Assembly (NCBI RefSeq): GCF_000507245.1
Contig: NC_023035.1
Coordinates: forward strand, 1,589,501 to 1,653,500
DNA: 64,000 bases
From: Salinispira pacifica
GTDB taxonomy: Bacteria; Spirochaetota; Spirochaetia; DSM-27196; Salinispiraceae
Reading direction: 5' to 3'
The notes below the pieces were generated by a model. It had not been told where the DNA came from and ran no database searches. It saw nothing but the letters and a program-made list of their open reading frames with translations. Position 1 is the first letter of the stretch. Each line of letters opens with the position of its first letter. Of the stretch, positions 33,306-42,516 are shown one piece after another. The translations under genes were made by a program, and so were the position numbers.

Positions 33306-34316
33306 ATGGTTATGCGAAATACATTTGTACGTTTGGGACTGCTTCTGGTATTGATGCTGGTGCTTACCGGAACGGTATTTGCCGCCGGCGCCAATGAAGC
33401 AGAGGCAAGCCAGGAAGAAGATGTGAAATACGGAGATCTTCGTCTTGGACTGGTGGACCAGGATGGTGATCTTGTGGCTGATGCGCCGGAAAATGAAGCT
33501 GACTGGGTGGATCCCCAGGTGCTCGTCTTCGCCTATACTCCGGTGGAAGATCCCGAGGTATACCGGGACGTATGGTCGGAATTTCTTGATCATCTTTCAG
33601 CGGAAACCGGCAAAGAGGTTCAGTTTTTTCCCGTACAGTCCAACGCCGCACAGCTGGAGGCCATGAGGGCGGGCCGTCTGCACGTGGCCGGGTTTAATAC
33701 CGGAAGTAATCCCCTGGCGGTAAATGCCGCAGGATTCATACCATTCGCCATGATGGCCGGGGAGGATGGTTCATTCGGTTATGAGATGGAGATCATCACC
33801 CATGTAGATTCGGATATTACCCAGGTCGAGGATCTCGAGGGAAGGACCCTTGCCTTTACTTCCCCCACTTCCAATTCCGGTTTCAAAGCTCCCAGTGCTC
33901 TTCTGAAGGGTGAGTTCGATATGATAGCCGATGAGGATTTCAACACTACTTTTTCTGGAGCTCACGATGCATCCATCCTGGGAGTTGCCAATAAGGATTA
34001 TGAAGCCGCATCAATTGCCAACTCGGTACTTGCCCGGATGATCGAACGGGGACTTGTGGATGAATCCGAACTGCGAACCATCTATAAATCCCAGACCTTC
34101 CCCACAACCGGATACGGATATGTGTACAATCTGAAACCTGAACTGGCCGATTCAATTCGACAGGCGTTTTTCTCCTTTGACTGGGAAGGCACCCAGCTGC
34201 TTGCTGAGTTCGGTCAGAACGGGGAATCACAGTTCATTCCCATCACCTATAAAAATCATTGGGCGGTTATCCGGACCATCGATGAGGCTAACGGCGTTTC
34301 ATACGATGTGAACTGA
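33306..34316 (+). CDS. phnD: Phosphonate-type ABC transporter substrate-binding protein
   Basis: A 336-residue exported binding protein of the PhnD/PtxB family. The signal peptide ends near TVFAAG (~27). The mature domain has VLVFAYTPVEDPEVYRDVWS and the family block LAFTSPTSNSGFKAPSALL, which contacts the phospho-oxyanion. It should bind phosphonate, phosphite or a related compound in the periplasm. AGGAGG lies ~8 bp before the ATG at 33306. A strong hairpin follows the stop (34383-34415), then phnC, phnE and phnE. No C-P lyase genes are in the window, so the ligand stays open. Confidence 0.88.
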   Translation: MVMRNTFVRLGLLLVLMLVLTGTVFAAGANEAEASQEEDVKYGDLRLGLVDQDGDLVADAPENEADWVDPQVLVFAYTPVEDPEVYRDVWSEFLDHLSAETGKEVQFFPVQSNAAQLEAMRAGRLHVAGFNTGSNPLAVNAAGFIPFAMMAGEDGSFGYEMEIITHVDSDITQVEDLEGRTLAFTSPTSNSGFKAPSALLKGEFDMIADEDFNTTFSGAHDASILGVANKDYEAASIANSVLARMIERGLVDESELRTIYKSQTFPTTGYGYVYNLKPELADSIRQAFFSFDWEGTQLLAEFGQNGESQFIPITYKNHWAVIRTIDEANGVSYDVN

Positions 34317-34382
34317 TCTTACAAATCAGGTTGCTGTTTTTGATTTCTGTTTCACAATCCCTATGGCTTGATATTGGATTGG

Positions 34383-34415
34383 GAGGCTGCCCGGGCATAC
34401 GTATCGGGCAGCCTC
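34383..34415 (+). promoter_or_regulatory. Stem-loop between phnD and phnC
   Basis: GAGGCTGCCCG (34383-34393) pairs perfectly over 11 bp with CGGGCAGCCTC (34405-34415) around an 11-nt loop. No T-run follows. It probably protects the phnD message and reduces readthrough, giving more binding protein than ATPase, as the rbsB-rbsA spacer does. Confidence 0.6.
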
Positions 34416-34461
34416 TGTATATATCAGCCGACACGAAGTTCGCCATGAGGAGGATGTTTGC

Positions 34462-35307
34462 ATGATTCAAATATCCAATCTTGTAAAAGTATATGACACC
34501 GGAGACCGTGCCCTTCAGGGGGTGAGCCTTACCGTACCCCGGGGGCAGGTGGTAGCACTCATCGGTCCATCCGGAGCGGGAAAGAGCACCCTGCTCAGAT
34601 GCATCAACCGTCTGGTCACTCCCAGCTCCGGATCCATCACCCTGGATTCTGTGGATCTTACAACTCTCAATAAGAAACAGCTCAGACAGGCCCGGACGAA
34701 AATGGGGATGATTTTTCAGGAGTACGCACTGGTGGAGCATATTACGGTGCTTGAGAATGTCCTTTCCGGCCGTCTGGGAAGCATGAGGATGATACCCAGT
34801 CTTCTTCGCAGATATCCCGGCGGGCTGGTGGAGCAGGCGTTAAAACTCCTCCGGGAGGTTGGGCTGGAAGATCAGTTCGAGAAGCGGGCGGATGCTCTGT
34901 CGGGGGGGCAGAGACAGAGGGTTGGCATCGCCCGGGCGCTCATGCAGGAGCCCAGGCTGCTGCTTGTGGATGAGCCCACCGCAAGTCTGGATCCGAAAAC
35001 CGCCAGAATTATCATGCGGCTGATTATCAATGCATGCCGGGAGAGAAACCTTCCTGCAATTATCAATCTTCACGATGTCCAGCTGGCCAGACATTTTTCC
35101 GACAGAATTCTGGGGCTGGAGAAGGGACGTCTGGTATTCGACGGAGAGCCGGGTGAACTGAACGATGAAATCCTTACCAGAATATACGGTGAAGAGGACT
35201 GGCATACCACGCTTACCGGCGCCGGGAACTCAAGCCACGGTCTTGATTCACCGGAAAACCCCGTGGAGCATGTTCCGCTGCGCATTGAGGAGCGTATTGA
35301 TGTCTGA
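34462..35307 (+). CDS. phnC: Phosphonate-type ABC transporter ATP-binding protein
   Basis: A 281-residue ABC ATPase of the PhnC group: Walker [10 protein letters not shown] (~35-43), Q-loop FQEYALVEH (~88), signature LSGGQRQR (~147) and Walker [13 protein letters not shown] (~168). It energises uptake with the PhnE permeases encoded next. The C-terminal ~40 residues (from ~240) are an acidic, Pro/Ser-rich extension beyond the usual cassette. Its stop overlaps the start of phnE by 8 bp. Confidence 0.92.
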   Translation: MIQISNLVKVYDTGDRALQGVSLTVPRGQVVALIGPSGAGKSTLLRCINRLVTPSSGSITLDSVDLTTLNKKQLRQARTKMGMIFQEYALVEHITVLENVLSGRLGSMRMIPSLLRRYPGGLVEQALKLLREVGLEDQFEKRADALSGGQRQRVGIARALMQEPRLLLVDEPTASLDPKTARIIMRLIINACRERNLPAIINLHDVQLARHFSDRILGLEKGRLVFDGEPGELNDEILTRIYGEEDWHTTLTGAGNSSHGLDSPENPVEHVPLRIEERIDV

Positions 35308-36094
35308 GTTGAAAACCTGGACGCCCCCGGGCTTTTTCCCCAAAACCTGGCAGAAGGTTCTTGCATGGACGGTGCTGATTCTTTTCGCGTACCTGGGATC
35401 ACAGTCAATCGAGCTCCGCATGGACCGTCTGATTGTGGGCTTTGAGAGGTTTCAGCGTTTTGTTTCAGGGTTCCTGAATCCGGACTTCCGCTCCCGGGGA
35501 GAAGTGATTCTCGAGGGAATTATCGAGAGTCTTACCATGACGGTGGTGGCCACGGTTATCGGGGTGCTGTTCTCCATACCGGTTGCGCTTGGCGGGGCAT
35601 CCAATATTTCATCCACACCGGTGTATCTTTTCTGCCGTGGGCTGATCACCATTTCACGGACCTTTCAGGAGGTGATCATCGCCATCCTTTTTGTTGCCAT
35701 GGTGGGCTTCGGACCCTTTGCCGGGGTGCTTACCCTGGCATTCGCCAGTGTGGGGTTTCTTGCCAAACTGATGGCGGAAGATATTGAGGAAATCCAGGAG
35801 ATTCAGCTTGAAGCTTTACGCTCCACCGGTGCCCGCTGGCCCCAGGTGATCTCCTATGCGGTGTTCCCCCAGATCAGGGCCCGCCTATTGGGCCTTTCTC
35901 TCTACCGCCTGGATATCAATTTCAGAGAATCCTCGGTGATCGGCATAGTGGGGGCAGGGGGAATCGGTGCTGCACTGAGCACATCTTTCTCCCGCTATGA
36001 GTACGGCACCAGTGCAGCCATCCTGATGCTGATTATCGCAATCGTTCTTGTAACCGAATACATCTCCGGACATATCCGCAGACGCATAAATTAA
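35300..36094 (+). CDS. phnE: Phosphonate-type ABC transporter permease, first copy
   Basis: A 264-residue permease with ~6 hydrophobic segments and the binding-protein-dependent EAA-type loop [20 protein letters not shown] at ~175-195. I start it at the ATG at 35300 inside the end of phnC, with GGAGCG upstream; the longer open frame in this phase is just the overlap with phnC. Forms the channel with the following homologue, probably as a heterodimer. Confidence 0.9.
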   Translation: MSELKTWTPPGFFPKTWQKVLAWTVLILFAYLGSQSIELRMDRLIVGFERFQRFVSGFLNPDFRSRGEVILEGIIESLTMTVVATVIGVLFSIPVALGGASNISSTPVYLFCRGLITISRTFQEVIIAILFVAMVGFGPFAGVLTLAFASVGFLAKLMAEDIEEIQEIQLEALRSTGARWPQVISYAVFPQIRARLLGLSLYRLDINFRESSVIGIVGAGGIGAALSTSFSRYEYGTSAAILMLIIAIVLVTEYISGHIRRRIN

Positions 36095-36107
36095 AGGAGT
36101 CATGATC

Positions 36108-36923
36108 ATGCCTCTGGTACAACGTCACACCAACCGAATTTGGAAGCGCCATACTCCCCGGGAGACCCTTCTGAGGTGGATTGTCACCACCGCATTGCTG
36201 CTGCTGTTTTTTATCAGTTTCAGGGTGATTTCTGCCAATACCCTCTGGGTGTTTGTTCTGGATGCACCCAGACAGGGATGGGATATTCTTTCCAGGATGT
36301 TTCCTCCAGAGCTTCCCTATGCCGGCCAGCTCTGGAAACCCCTGTGGGACACCATCGTGATTGCCACCTTCGGTACCCTGGGGGCGGTGATCATTGCGTT
36401 TCCCGTGGCCTTTTTCGGTGCAAAAAACACCAGTCCCGGAGGGGGAGTCCTTCGGCCCGCGGCCCTGCTTCTGATTGTCACATCCCGTTCCATCAACAGC
36501 CTTGCCTGGGCTCTCATGCTGGTAACCATTCTCGGTCCCGGAATCCTTGCGGGAATTCTTGCCATCACCCTCCGCTCCATCGGCTTTGTCAGTAAACTGC
36601 TCTATGAAGCCATCGAAGAAATTGACTACCGTCAGGTTGAAGCGGTGAAAGCCGCCGGTGCACATCCACTTCAGGTGCTGCGAATCGCCATTCTCCCCCA
36701 AATCATGCCGGCATTCACCAGCATCTCCATGTACCGCTGGGATATCAACATCCGTGAATCCACCGTTCTGGGGCTTGTGGGTGCCGGCGGAATCGGACTG
36801 CAGCTCCAGGCCTCCATTAATGTTCTGGCATGGCGGAGAGTGGCGGTCATACTTCTCCTGATCCTGGGGACAGTTGTAATCAGCGAACTGATCACCGCAA
36901 GGGTGCGGAAGAATCTTCTATAA
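36108..36923 (+). CDS. phnE: Phosphonate-type ABC transporter permease, second copy
   Basis: A 271-residue PhnE-family permease with about six membrane segments and the conserved loop EAVKAAGAHPLQVLRIAILP near residue 175. It is clearly related to the preceding permease and likely pairs with it. Of two ATG codons (36102 and 36108) the second has AAAGGAG at the better spacing of 8 bp. Last gene of the phnD-C-E-E unit; no clear terminator follows. Confidence 0.9.
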   Translation: MPLVQRHTNRIWKRHTPRETLLRWIVTTALLLLFFISFRVISANTLWVFVLDAPRQGWDILSRMFPPELPYAGQLWKPLWDTIVIATFGTLGAVIIAFPVAFFGAKNTSPGGGVLRPAALLLIVTSRSINSLAWALMLVTILGPGILAGILAITLRSIGFVSKLLYEAIEEIDYRQVEAVKAAGAHPLQVLRIAILPQIMPAFTSISMYRWDINIRESTVLGLVGAGGIGLQLQASINVLAWRRVAVILLLILGTVVISELITARVRKNLL

Positions 36924-37121
36924 TATCCCAGCGGATTTGACTTCCAGCCCACATTGAGTACCATTTCGAAAGCACCAACAGCAGGACCGCCATTTTCGAA
37001 TTACGCCTTAGTTACACGGAAAAGCGTCCAAATCATACGGCTGTAGCATTGTACTGCCAGCTCCCTGGAGCTACTTTCAGAGAAGAATTCTTTAGATACA
37101 CGAGATTTGGAGTGGTGCACA

Positions 37122-38159
37122 ATGAAAACGAATACGATGAAACCGAAGAAAAGGATCGATGCCCCGGGCGATTTTTTGCAGATCAGAGATTTTCTGATGA
37201 AAACCTACGCCATGAATCCCAGGGCGAACAACTGGCTTATAGATCGCTGGAATTTCTGCCGCTATGTATCCCAGACCTTTCACAAGACTACAGATATATG
37301 GCCTGAAACCCTGGGAATTTGGGTGGATGAACAGGGTGATATATGTGCGGTGGTGAACTCGGAAGGCGAAAATCAGGGAGAGGGCTTCTTCCAGTTTCGC
37401 CCCGGCTCCAGATTCGATGATGCAACCATGCATGAATTAATCGATCATGCAGAATGGTTTTTTCGCTGCAAAATACCCGGAAAACAGGGGAGAAATCAGA
37501 GGGAAACGGAGATCGGCGCAGAGTTGATCAATTTGAGGGTGAATCCTTTCGATGCGCAGCTGAAACGGCTTCTTCGTGCCAGGGGATTTGTTCGGCAAAA
37601 CTGGAATGAGTCAACTCTCTCAATCTCGTTGGATAGCCTTCCATTTACTTCAGACATTCCCGAACTTCCTTCATCTGAATTCAGCATTGCCGACGGAACC
37701 CGGTTTTCCGACAGCATCCGGGGACTCGCCCATGGGCTTGCCTTCGGCTACTACTCGAACAACCATGCCTCCGACAACACAGCCGAATCTGCCTTCAGAT
37801 CAATGCGGAGTGCTCCGGATTATCAGGATTACCTGGACCTCTCCATTCTCGATACAACAGGAGCAGTGGCATGTTTCGCTACGTTCTGGTATGACCGGGT
37901 GAACCGGATCGCAGTTCTCGAGCCGCTTGGTACCATACCCGAGTACCGGAGAAGAGGGTTGGCTAAAGCATTAGTGTATGAAGGTATGAGGCGGCTTTCT
38001 CGCTTGGGGTCGACAAAACTGTTCGTCGGCTCCGACCAGCAATTTTATTATTCTGTGGGTTTCAAAATGGAATACAAAAAGGAGATCTGGCAGAAAACCT
38101 GGCCTGGGCAAGCAGCCGCTGGAACCGGCAGCAGCGAGGAGTTGGCGAATGGAATCTGA
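37122..38159 (+). CDS. GNAT-family N-acetyltransferase
   Basis: A 345-residue protein with a C-terminal GNAT domain: the acetyl-CoA pocket is LGTIPEYRRRGLAKALVYEG (~268-287, R/QxxGxG/A form), followed by FVGSDQQFYYSVGF. The N-terminal half resembles a second, degenerate GNAT-like fold (NNWLIDRWNFCRY). Substrate unknown. I start at the ATG at 37122 because GGAG lies 9 bp upstream; an earlier GTG/ATG at 37107 lacks one. It overlaps the next acetyltransferase gene by 11 bp, so both are coexpressed. Confidence 0.82.
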   Translation: MKTNTMKPKKRIDAPGDFLQIRDFLMKTYAMNPRANNWLIDRWNFCRYVSQTFHKTTDIWPETLGIWVDEQGDICAVVNSEGENQGEGFFQFRPGSRFDDATMHELIDHAEWFFRCKIPGKQGRNQRETEIGAELINLRVNPFDAQLKRLLRARGFVRQNWNESTLSISLDSLPFTSDIPELPSSEFSIADGTRFSDSIRGLAHGLAFGYYSNNHASDNTAESAFRSMRSAPDYQDYLDLSILDTTGAVACFATFWYDRVNRIAVLEPLGTIPEYRRRGLAKALVYEGMRRLSRLGSTKLFVGSDQQFYYSVGFKMEYKKEIWQKTWPGQAAAGTGSSEELANGI

Positions 38160-38694
38160 TTTGTACCTGGAGACAGACCGGCTCATAATTCGAAATCATC
38201 GTCTGGATGACTGGGAGGATCTGTATGAGTATCTATCCATACCTGAAATATACCGTTTTGAGCCCGGCAAACCTCTTACCCGTGAAGAGGCAAAGATCAT
38301 TAACCGTCAACGCTGTGAGTCCGATGTTTTTCTTGTCGTAGAGCTGAAACAGAAGCAAAAGATGATAGGCCACCTTTATACAGCCCGACTGAAGCCTGAT
38401 GTGTTTATGACCTGGGAGCTCGGATACATTTTTCATCCCCTGTATCAAAATAGAGGATATTGCAGTGAAGCAGCGGCTGCCTATTGCCGGTATGCATTCA
38501 CCACCTTGAGAGCTCACAAAGTGACCGCGTTCTGTAATCCCCTGAATGCGCCGTCATGGAAGGTACTTGAGAACATCGGAATGGAACGTGAAGGACACAT
38601 CAGGCAAAAAGCCTTCTTCCGTACAGACGAAAGAGGTAACCCAATTTGGCATGATGCATATGCATACGGAATCCTGAATCCTCTCCATGTTTGA
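38149..38694 (+). CDS. RimJ/RimL-type GNAT acetyltransferase
   Basis: A 181-residue single-domain acetyltransferase of the RimJ/RimL (Acetyltransf_3) type: ETDRLIIRNHRLDDWEDLYE at ~6-25, GYIFHPLYQNRGYCSEAAAA in the middle and NAPSWKVLENIGMEREGHIR near the end. It may acetylate a small-molecule amine or a protein N-terminus; the sequence does not say which. It overlaps the preceding GNAT gene by 11 bp. Confidence 0.88.
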   Translation: MESDLYLETDRLIIRNHRLDDWEDLYEYLSIPEIYRFEPGKPLTREEAKIINRQRCESDVFLVVELKQKQKMIGHLYTARLKPDVFMTWELGYIFHPLYQNRGYCSEAAAAYCRYAFTTLRAHKVTAFCNPLNAPSWKVLENIGMEREGHIRQKAFFRTDERGNPIWHDAYAYGILNPLHV

Positions 38695-38810
38695 CTTTCC
38701 TCCAGCACTGAGTACCTTAGAGGCCAACATTAATTTGAATTTGTCAGATTCACTGCAATACAGCACTGAAAATTGTCAAGGTGAAACTACGGTAATTTGA
38801 TGGAGGCGAC

Positions 38811-39335
38811 ATGAAACTTCAGGGAAAAACAATCGGCATGCTTGTGGGTCCGGGCTTTGAGGAGCTTGAATTCTGGGCGGTCTATATGCGCATTAAAGAG
38901 GAAGGCGCCGACATAAAGGTGATGGGGTTGAGCAAAAACGAGACCTATGAGGGGAAACACGGCGGTATGACCGCAACTTCCCAGTACGGTCCCGGGGATT
39001 TCGCCGCCGATGATCTGGATGCGCTGCTGGTTCCCGGCGGCTGGGCCCCTGACAAGCTCCGGCGGGTTGAAGAGTACCGGCAGCTCATCCGGGAGATGGA
39101 CGCCCGGGGCAAAGTCCTTGGGTTCATCTGTCATGCGGGATGGTGCGCCGCAAGTGCGGGGATCATGAAGGGCAGAAAGGCCGCCGGTTCAGAAGGAATC
39201 AAGGACGATATGGAACATGCCGGCGCAGTCTGGCAGGATACTCCTGCCCTCATCGATGGAAACATTGTATGGGGCAGGGTGGTGGAAGATATCCCCGAGT
39301 ACAACCGTCTGCTGGTGCAGAAGCTGAGCAGCTGA
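38811..39335 (+). CDS. DJ-1/PfpI-family protein
   Basis: A 174-residue cytoplasmic protein of the DJ-1/PfpI superfamily. The nucleophile elbow is ICHAGW with C107 followed by H108, and the partner glutamate lies in GFEELE (~17-18). LLVPGGWAPDKLR precedes it. This matches the PfpI branch (YhbO-like), for which protease, deglycase or stress roles are proposed. GGAGG lies just before the ATG. Monocistronic; no neighbour explains it further. Confidence 0.9.
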   Translation: MKLQGKTIGMLVGPGFEELEFWAVYMRIKEEGADIKVMGLSKNETYEGKHGGMTATSQYGPGDFAADDLDALLVPGGWAPDKLRRVEEYRQLIREMDARGKVLGFICHAGWCAASAGIMKGRKAAGSEGIKDDMEHAGAVWQDTPALIDGNIVWGRVVEDIPEYNRLLVQKLSS

Positions 39336-39387
39336 GATTTCGGGTGTCAGATTTCCCGGGTAATTGATTTCCGGGCTGCTGATTCTG

Positions 39388-39966
39388 CTACCAGTTGATC
39401 TCCTCCGGATATTCAATGCCGGGAAAGGCCAGATCAGTTTCATCACAATCGTATTCTTCAACTGCATCTGAAATAATCCGGCTGTATCTCTCTTGATCCG
39501 GATCCCGGGAATACTCAACCATGCGTTTGGTCAGAGTAAGGAGTTTTTTCTCCCGTTGCTCCCGATCCATTTCAAGCCAGCTGATATTGTGATTATCAAT
39601 CAGCGGACTCTTCATACGGTGTATATCAATATTTTTCCGGTGCACAAGGTTCTTCCAGCGTGTAAATGAAGTTGGAGAGAGAACTCTTCCCACGGCACGC
39701 TGAAATTGGGCCTGGAGCATGCGGACCATGGCAATACGGGCATCCCATGCAGTTCGTGTATCTGTTTCAAGCTCAAAGTCATATTTCTTGCCGTTCACTT
39801 TCCGTTTATACAGTCCAATCAGCTCGTTCAGGGCAATCATGTTGAGGATCATCTCAGGAAACATAATGTTGCATGAATAGTGAATATTGACCCGGGGAAA
39901 TATCTCCCCATGATATTCCATATGAATATCTTCAATGCCGTTGTCTCTTCGCAGGATTTTCAACAT
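39388..39966 (-). CDS. Hypothetical soluble protein
   Basis: I do not recognise this 192-residue protein. It has no signal peptide or membrane helix. The middle contains a basic stretch, FTRWKNLVHRKNIDIHRMK, and the end is acidic (EEYDCDETDLAF). The regular spacing of start and stop, the lack of a better overlapping frame and ordinary codon use support it as a gene. It is convergent with the DJ-1 gene; no operon partner. Confidence 0.55.
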   Translation of the reverse strand: MLKILRRDNGIEDIHMEYHGEIFPRVNIHYSCNIMFPEMILNMIALNELIGLYKRKVNGKKYDFELETDTRTAWDARIAMVRMLQAQFQRAVGRVLSPTSFTRWKNLVHRKNIDIHRMKSPLIDNHNISWLEMDREQREKKLLTLTKRMVEYSRDPDQERYSRIISDAVEEYDCDETDLAFPGIEYPEEINW

Positions 39967-40363
39967 GTATCATGATTCGATTGTACACCGTATCGGCAAA
40001 GCCATGACAACCCTTTTCCGGATCTCTCCTGTACGGGCGGGTTCGCAGTTTTCCGGTTACCGGGTGCTATAGAGTTTCCCGCCCCGGTTTTCGGGTCCGG
40101 TTATCGGGTCCGAATTTCAGGTTTCAGTCCCGGGTGTCTGGTTCTCCCTTGCTGTTTAAGGCTGAGTAAATTAGTCTTGAAATTACAGCCCTGAGGGGCG
40201 GCTGCCGGGGAGTAAAACGGATGGAACTGATGCTCCATACCCCAAACCTTCAAAACGGCAATATCCGAATTTTCCTCCGTTTACCCCCTTTTTTCTGAAT
40301 CCCTCAGGGATACACTTTATCAAATCTCTATATGAGATCATTTTCTTGATGGAGGAACGGACT
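39967..40363. repeat. Gene-free stretch with four 13-bp tandem repeats
   Basis: About 400 bp without a supported gene. At 40084-40135 four 13-bp units follow one another: CCGGTTTTCGGGT, CCGGTTATCGGGT, CCGAATTTCAGGT, TTCAGTCCCGGGT; a related CCGGTTACCGGGT lies at about 40054. GGAGG close to 40356 is the binding site of the next gene. No convincing promoter or terminator. Confidence 0.7.
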
Positions 40364-41563
40364 ATGAAACGAAAGAAGATGGGACTGTTGGTAATCATTA
40401 TTCTCGCCTGCAGCGCGGTAATGACGGCTCAGGAAAGCGCCCTGATCCGGGGGCATTACATGCCCGGCAATTTTCAGGTGGGTGTGGATGCGGGCGCCCG
40501 GCTGAATTACTTTGATGGCCTGGGACTGGTGCTCTACCCGGAAGCTGAGCTGATGCTCGCCAAGGTTCGCCCCGGCGGTGTGTTTTCTATTGATATCGGC
40601 GGTATGGGTTTCGCACGGATAGGATTAAATGCCGGCGGCGTGGATCCTGGAGTGGAGATTGGGGCAGGAGGAATGGCCGGTTTTCATCTGGGCCTGAACG
40701 GACTGTCCGTCCCCGGTATGGAAGCGTTTGCTCCCCTGGATATTGTGGCCGCCTTCGGTGCGGGATTCGATATTTCCAATGCCCGCCTAGCCTTTGCTGC
40801 CGAATCGGGGCTTCAGTATTTTATTACCCCCAATATTGCAATCCGTCTCATGTACCGTCATTTTGGTTCCAACAGCGATGCAACAATCGGCATCGCCTTC
40901 AAAACCGGAAAGGGCGAGACAGGAGACACTGTGGATGTTGGAGCCGGATTGCGTGAAATTGAAGACGGCATTCGCATTCTCGAGGGTAATTCCGCCTTCA
41001 TGCAGTTTCAGGCGTTTTACATGATGTCGCTGGGATATTACCCCTACGGTTGGGGAACTCTGGATGAGTATGAATCCACACGGTGGAAGATTGAAACCGA
41101 CGACGGAGAGCTGATGACCGTATCCCGAGGACTGCTGACCAGGACCGGCGACGGAAGCTGGAATCAGCTGATCTGGGAAACTGAAGGTGACCGGGTTTTG
41201 TATGAGTTTTTTGTTGATACACGGGGCGATGTGACCGAACTGCGCTACCGATATCCCGAAGGCGAACAGATGGTCTATTATCCCCGGCGGAACGAAAGTT
41301 ATCTGGAATTTGAGGAGGATTCCCGAACTCTGGAAGATTCAGAGTATGAGTTTGTGGGAACCGAGTCTGTCCGGGTTGAGGCCGGTCAATATGAAGCCCG
41401 GCATTACCGCTATGCCGATGATGACGGGGAGCATAATTACTGGATCAGCGAAGAAGTACCCGGCGGCATGGTGAAATACAGCTTCTCCCATGGGGAAGAT
41501 CTGCTTCAGGGTGAACTTCAAGCCGTGGGCTTCCCGGTTACCCCCCAACTGGGAGAGTACTGA
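40364..41563 (+). CDS. Exported beta-structured protein with DUF3108-like C-terminus
   Basis: A 399-residue exported protein. The signal peptide spans residues 1-23 (GLLVIIILACSAVMTAQ). Residues ~30-185 are Gly-rich alternating strands (GGMGFARIGLNAGGVDPGVE, then VAAFGAGFDIS) like an outer-membrane barrel. The second half, after residue 200, resembles DUF3108-type periplasmic domains (EYEFVGTESVRVEAGQYEAR, then WISEEVPGGMVKY). ATG 40364 is preceded by GGAGG. It is one base before the lipoprotein gene and likely coexpressed with it. Precise role unknown. Confidence 0.65.
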   Translation: MKRKKMGLLVIIILACSAVMTAQESALIRGHYMPGNFQVGVDAGARLNYFDGLGLVLYPEAELMLAKVRPGGVFSIDIGGMGFARIGLNAGGVDPGVEIGAGGMAGFHLGLNGLSVPGMEAFAPLDIVAAFGAGFDISNARLAFAAESGLQYFITPNIAIRLMYRHFGSNSDATIGIAFKTGKGETGDTVDVGAGLREIEDGIRILEGNSAFMQFQAFYMMSLGYYPYGWGTLDEYESTRWKIETDDGELMTVSRGLLTRTGDGSWNQLIWETEGDRVLYEFFVDTRGDVTELRYRYPEGEQMVYYPRRNESYLEFEEDSRTLEDSEYEFVGTESVRVEAGQYEARHYRYADDDGEHNYWISEEVPGGMVKYSFSHGEDLLQGELQAVGFPVTPQLGEY

Positions 41564-41564
41564 G

Positions 41565-42473
41565 ATGAATATGCGGAACACTCTGGGTGTCTGTTTGATG
41601 GCGGCGGTTCTCATGCTGATATCTTCCTGCTCCTTCCCCCGGAGTGTCCGCTATTTTACATCCGCAGTATGGTCGGAGACCGGCGATGAGGTTGCCTACA
41701 TCGATCTTGAATACCGGGAAATGGATGTGGTTCTCTCAAGCACTACCCGCAAGTGGAATGAACGTTTTACCCTGAATATTGCAGATTCCGAGGGCCAATA
41801 TCTCAGACAGTGGGGGGAAGAATTTCGGGGCTGGCCGGTGGAAATCTATTATCTGAAGGAACAGGGCTATATCCTTCTCAGCTGGTATGACAGCAAAGGG
41901 GAATACGTAAGCATTATCCGGGAAGGTGGAAGCAGCGAACTGGTGGTCCCCGAAGCACGGCTGGGTACAGGCGATCTCATTCGTGCATTCCCCAGTCCCC
42001 ATGGAAGCCTCATCGCCGTTGTCCGGGGAGAGATTGAGTGTTCGCCGGGACAATTCGGGACGGATTGCAGTTATGAAGAGGCGTACGGAAACAGCTTTGA
42101 CGATCCCCAATGGTTCCCGCCCCACAGAGCCCGGCTGCAGTTTCTCGCCCCGTCAGATCTGACAGAGGTTGAAACATTCTCCCGGGAATTTGACTCCTAC
42201 CTGGATTTCCGATGGGCTGCCAATACTCCGGACGCCTTTGGTATTACCGACGGTCTGGAAACTGCTGCCGACCTCTATGAATATGTGCTCTTTCACTCAG
42301 ACGGCAGCGAGAGCATACACGAGGACAGCTGGGGAACCTTTTCAAGCTATCCGCCCACCGCCTCGGCAGCTCAGAACGCTTCGCACATACGGGTGGAAGG
42401 GGTGAACACCCGTCTGGAGTTCTCCCGGGTTCCCGCCGATGAACATGCAGCCTTCGCCGATCACCGGTTTTGA
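41565..42473 (+). CDS. Predicted lipoprotein of unknown function
   Basis: A 302-residue lipoprotein: the signal sequence contains the lipobox LISSC, so the mature protein begins at Cys ~22 and is anchored in the membrane. The mature part has repeated short strands (TSAVWSETGDEVAYIDLEYR) that recall beta-propeller blades of the TolB/WD40-like type, but no clear repeat count. It starts one base after the upstream stop with GGAGAG in range. Likely works with the preceding exported protein in the envelope. Confidence 0.65.
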   Translation: MNMRNTLGVCLMAAVLMLISSCSFPRSVRYFTSAVWSETGDEVAYIDLEYREMDVVLSSTTRKWNERFTLNIADSEGQYLRQWGEEFRGWPVEIYYLKEQGYILLSWYDSKGEYVSIIREGGSSELVVPEARLGTGDLIRAFPSPHGSLIAVVRGEIECSPGQFGTDCSYEEAYGNSFDDPQWFPPHRARLQFLAPSDLTEVETFSREFDSYLDFRWAANTPDAFGITDGLETAADLYEYVLFHSDGSESIHEDSWGTFSSYPPTASAAQNASHIRVEGVNTRLEFSRVPADEHAAFADHRF

Positions 42474-42516
42474 TGCACCTCAAATGGATGGTTGAAACCG
42501 ACGGAAAGACGACATA

